Shown piece after piece: positions 63,575-64,000 of a stretch of DNA of 64,000 nucleotides. Source of the DNA: Glutamicibacter mishrai. GTDB taxonomy: Bacteria > Actinomycetota > Actinomycetes > Actinomycetales > Micrococcaceae. A program made the position numbers and the translations under genes. The notes under the pieces are model-generated. The model was not told the origin of the DNA. It made no database searches and saw only the letters and a program-made list of their open reading frames with translations. Each line of letters starts with the position of its first letter. The first letter of the stretch is position 1. Location of the stretch: the NCBI RefSeq assembly GCF_012221945.1, contig NZ_CP032549.1, forward strand, positions 434,001 to 498,000. The letters are read 5' to 3'.

Positions 63575-64000
63575 TCAGCCCAGAGCAAACACCAATGATT
63601 CGCTTCGGCGCGAATTCGACTTGTTGGCGATCGGGCGGCGCTGGATGAGAACGAATCCGGACTTTTCCAGCACTCGGATGGATGCCGCGTTCTGGGGGTC
63701 GCAGGTTGCTTCGATCCTGCGCAGTCCTAGCTTTTCACAGCCAAGCTGAATCAGCAGGCCCGCGACTTCGGTGGCAAGACCTTGGCCCCAATAATCCTGG
63801 TTCAGGGTGTACCCCATCTCCCCCACCAGGCCGGTGTCGTCGGTTCGCCAGATAGCAGCGGAACCGATGACCTTTTCTTCCATCATCACCGCGGTCATCA
63901 TGCGGCCAGGCCGGACGATCATCGCATCCGCGATGAAGGATTCGGTTTCAGCCAGAGTATTCGGGCCCCACAAGGAATAGCGGCAGACCTCCGGATCGGA
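63575..64000 (-). CDS. GNAT acetyltransferase of RimJ/RimL type (5' part outside window)
   Basis: The reading frame is open to the right window edge (SDPEVCRYSLWGPNT), so the start is beyond 64000. Visible are EMGYTLNQDYWGQGLATEVAGLLIQL (acetyl-CoA site) and ATCDPQNAASIRVLEKSGFVLIQR. Substrate unknown. Confidence 0.85.
   Translation of the reverse strand, partial: SDPEVCRYSLWGPNTLAETESFIADAMIVRPGRMMTAVMMEEKVIGSAAIWRTDDTGLVGEMGYTLNQDYWGQGLATEVAGLLIQLGCEKLGLRRIEATCDPQNAASIRVLEKSGFVLIQRRPIANKSNSRRSESLVFALG

Overview
The window is a stretch of core chromosome from a moderately high-GC actinobacterium. Gene content and order point to the Micrococcaceae (Arthrobacter/Glutamicibacter-like). The evidence is the AdnAB recombination motor, coproporphyrin-dependent heme synthesis with HemL/HemB/HemC/HemD, DUF3107 and DUF3117 proteins, a mycobacterial-like sigE-tatB-mrp neighbourhood, a gluABCD glutamate transporter and frequent GTG starts with GTGA/ATGA gene overlaps. 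This placement is inferred from recognised families, not from a database comparison. I see no rRNA, tRNA, insertion sequence, prophage or CRISPR array. No gene-free gap exceeds about 300 bases.

Layout. (1) 1-11.7 kb is DNA repair: uvrD2 (cut by the window edge) and nudC, an aminoglycoside-phosphotransferase-fold protein with degraded catalytic motifs, then an operon read leftward of an alkyltransferase-like protein (ATL), adnA and adnB, and a DnaQ-type exonuclease. (2) 12-14.6 kb is a metNIQ methionine importer. (3) 14.7-25 kb holds nearly the whole heme pathway: hemE-cgoX-chdC-cpfC-hemC-hemD-hemB-hemL read leftward, with hemA divergent. The hemE/hemA gap carries a possible iron box. (4) 25-33 kb holds a TetR regulator, DUF3107, an RNase II-type RNase, a DEAD-box RNA helicase, an orphan DNA methyltransferase overlapping a PHP phosphoesterase tail to tail, and an Xaa-Pro aminopeptidase. 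(5) 33-39 kb resembles the mycobacterial sigE region: a stress-type membrane protein, an MgtE-N/CBS protein, DUF1003, Mrp, TatB, an ECF sigma factor and an O-methyltransferase. The usual anti-sigma factor and HtrA protease are absent between sigE and tatB. (6) 39-50 kb holds small conserved proteins, a LOG-family enzyme, gluABCD, dapE/dapD, citrate synthase, and dapC with a 7Fe-type ferredoxin. (7) 50-64 kb holds a wHTH regulator, typA, a TPP-riboswitch-controlled thiO-thiS-thiG-moeB operon, a DUF4440-GNAT fusion, a membrane channel-like protein with a hairpin over its ribosome binding site, OsmC, several GNAT enzymes, an alpha/beta hydrolase, a VOC protein and a PEP-mutase-family enzyme.

The genes form working units. 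hemA to hemL should carry glutamyl-tRNA to heme through coproheme. dapC, dapD and dapE supply meso-diaminopimelate for lysine and cell wall. thiO/S/G/moeB make the thiazole half of thiamine under TPP feedback. ATL, AdnAB and UvrD2 form a repair neighbourhood like mycobacterial Rv3198c-Rv3204. I did not find a clearly new multi-gene system. The best leads are the putative pseudokinase beside nudC, the ATL-AdnAB operon, the sigE locus without its anti-sigma gene, the iron-box-like site at hemA, and the RBS-overlapping hairpin at 59.7 kb.
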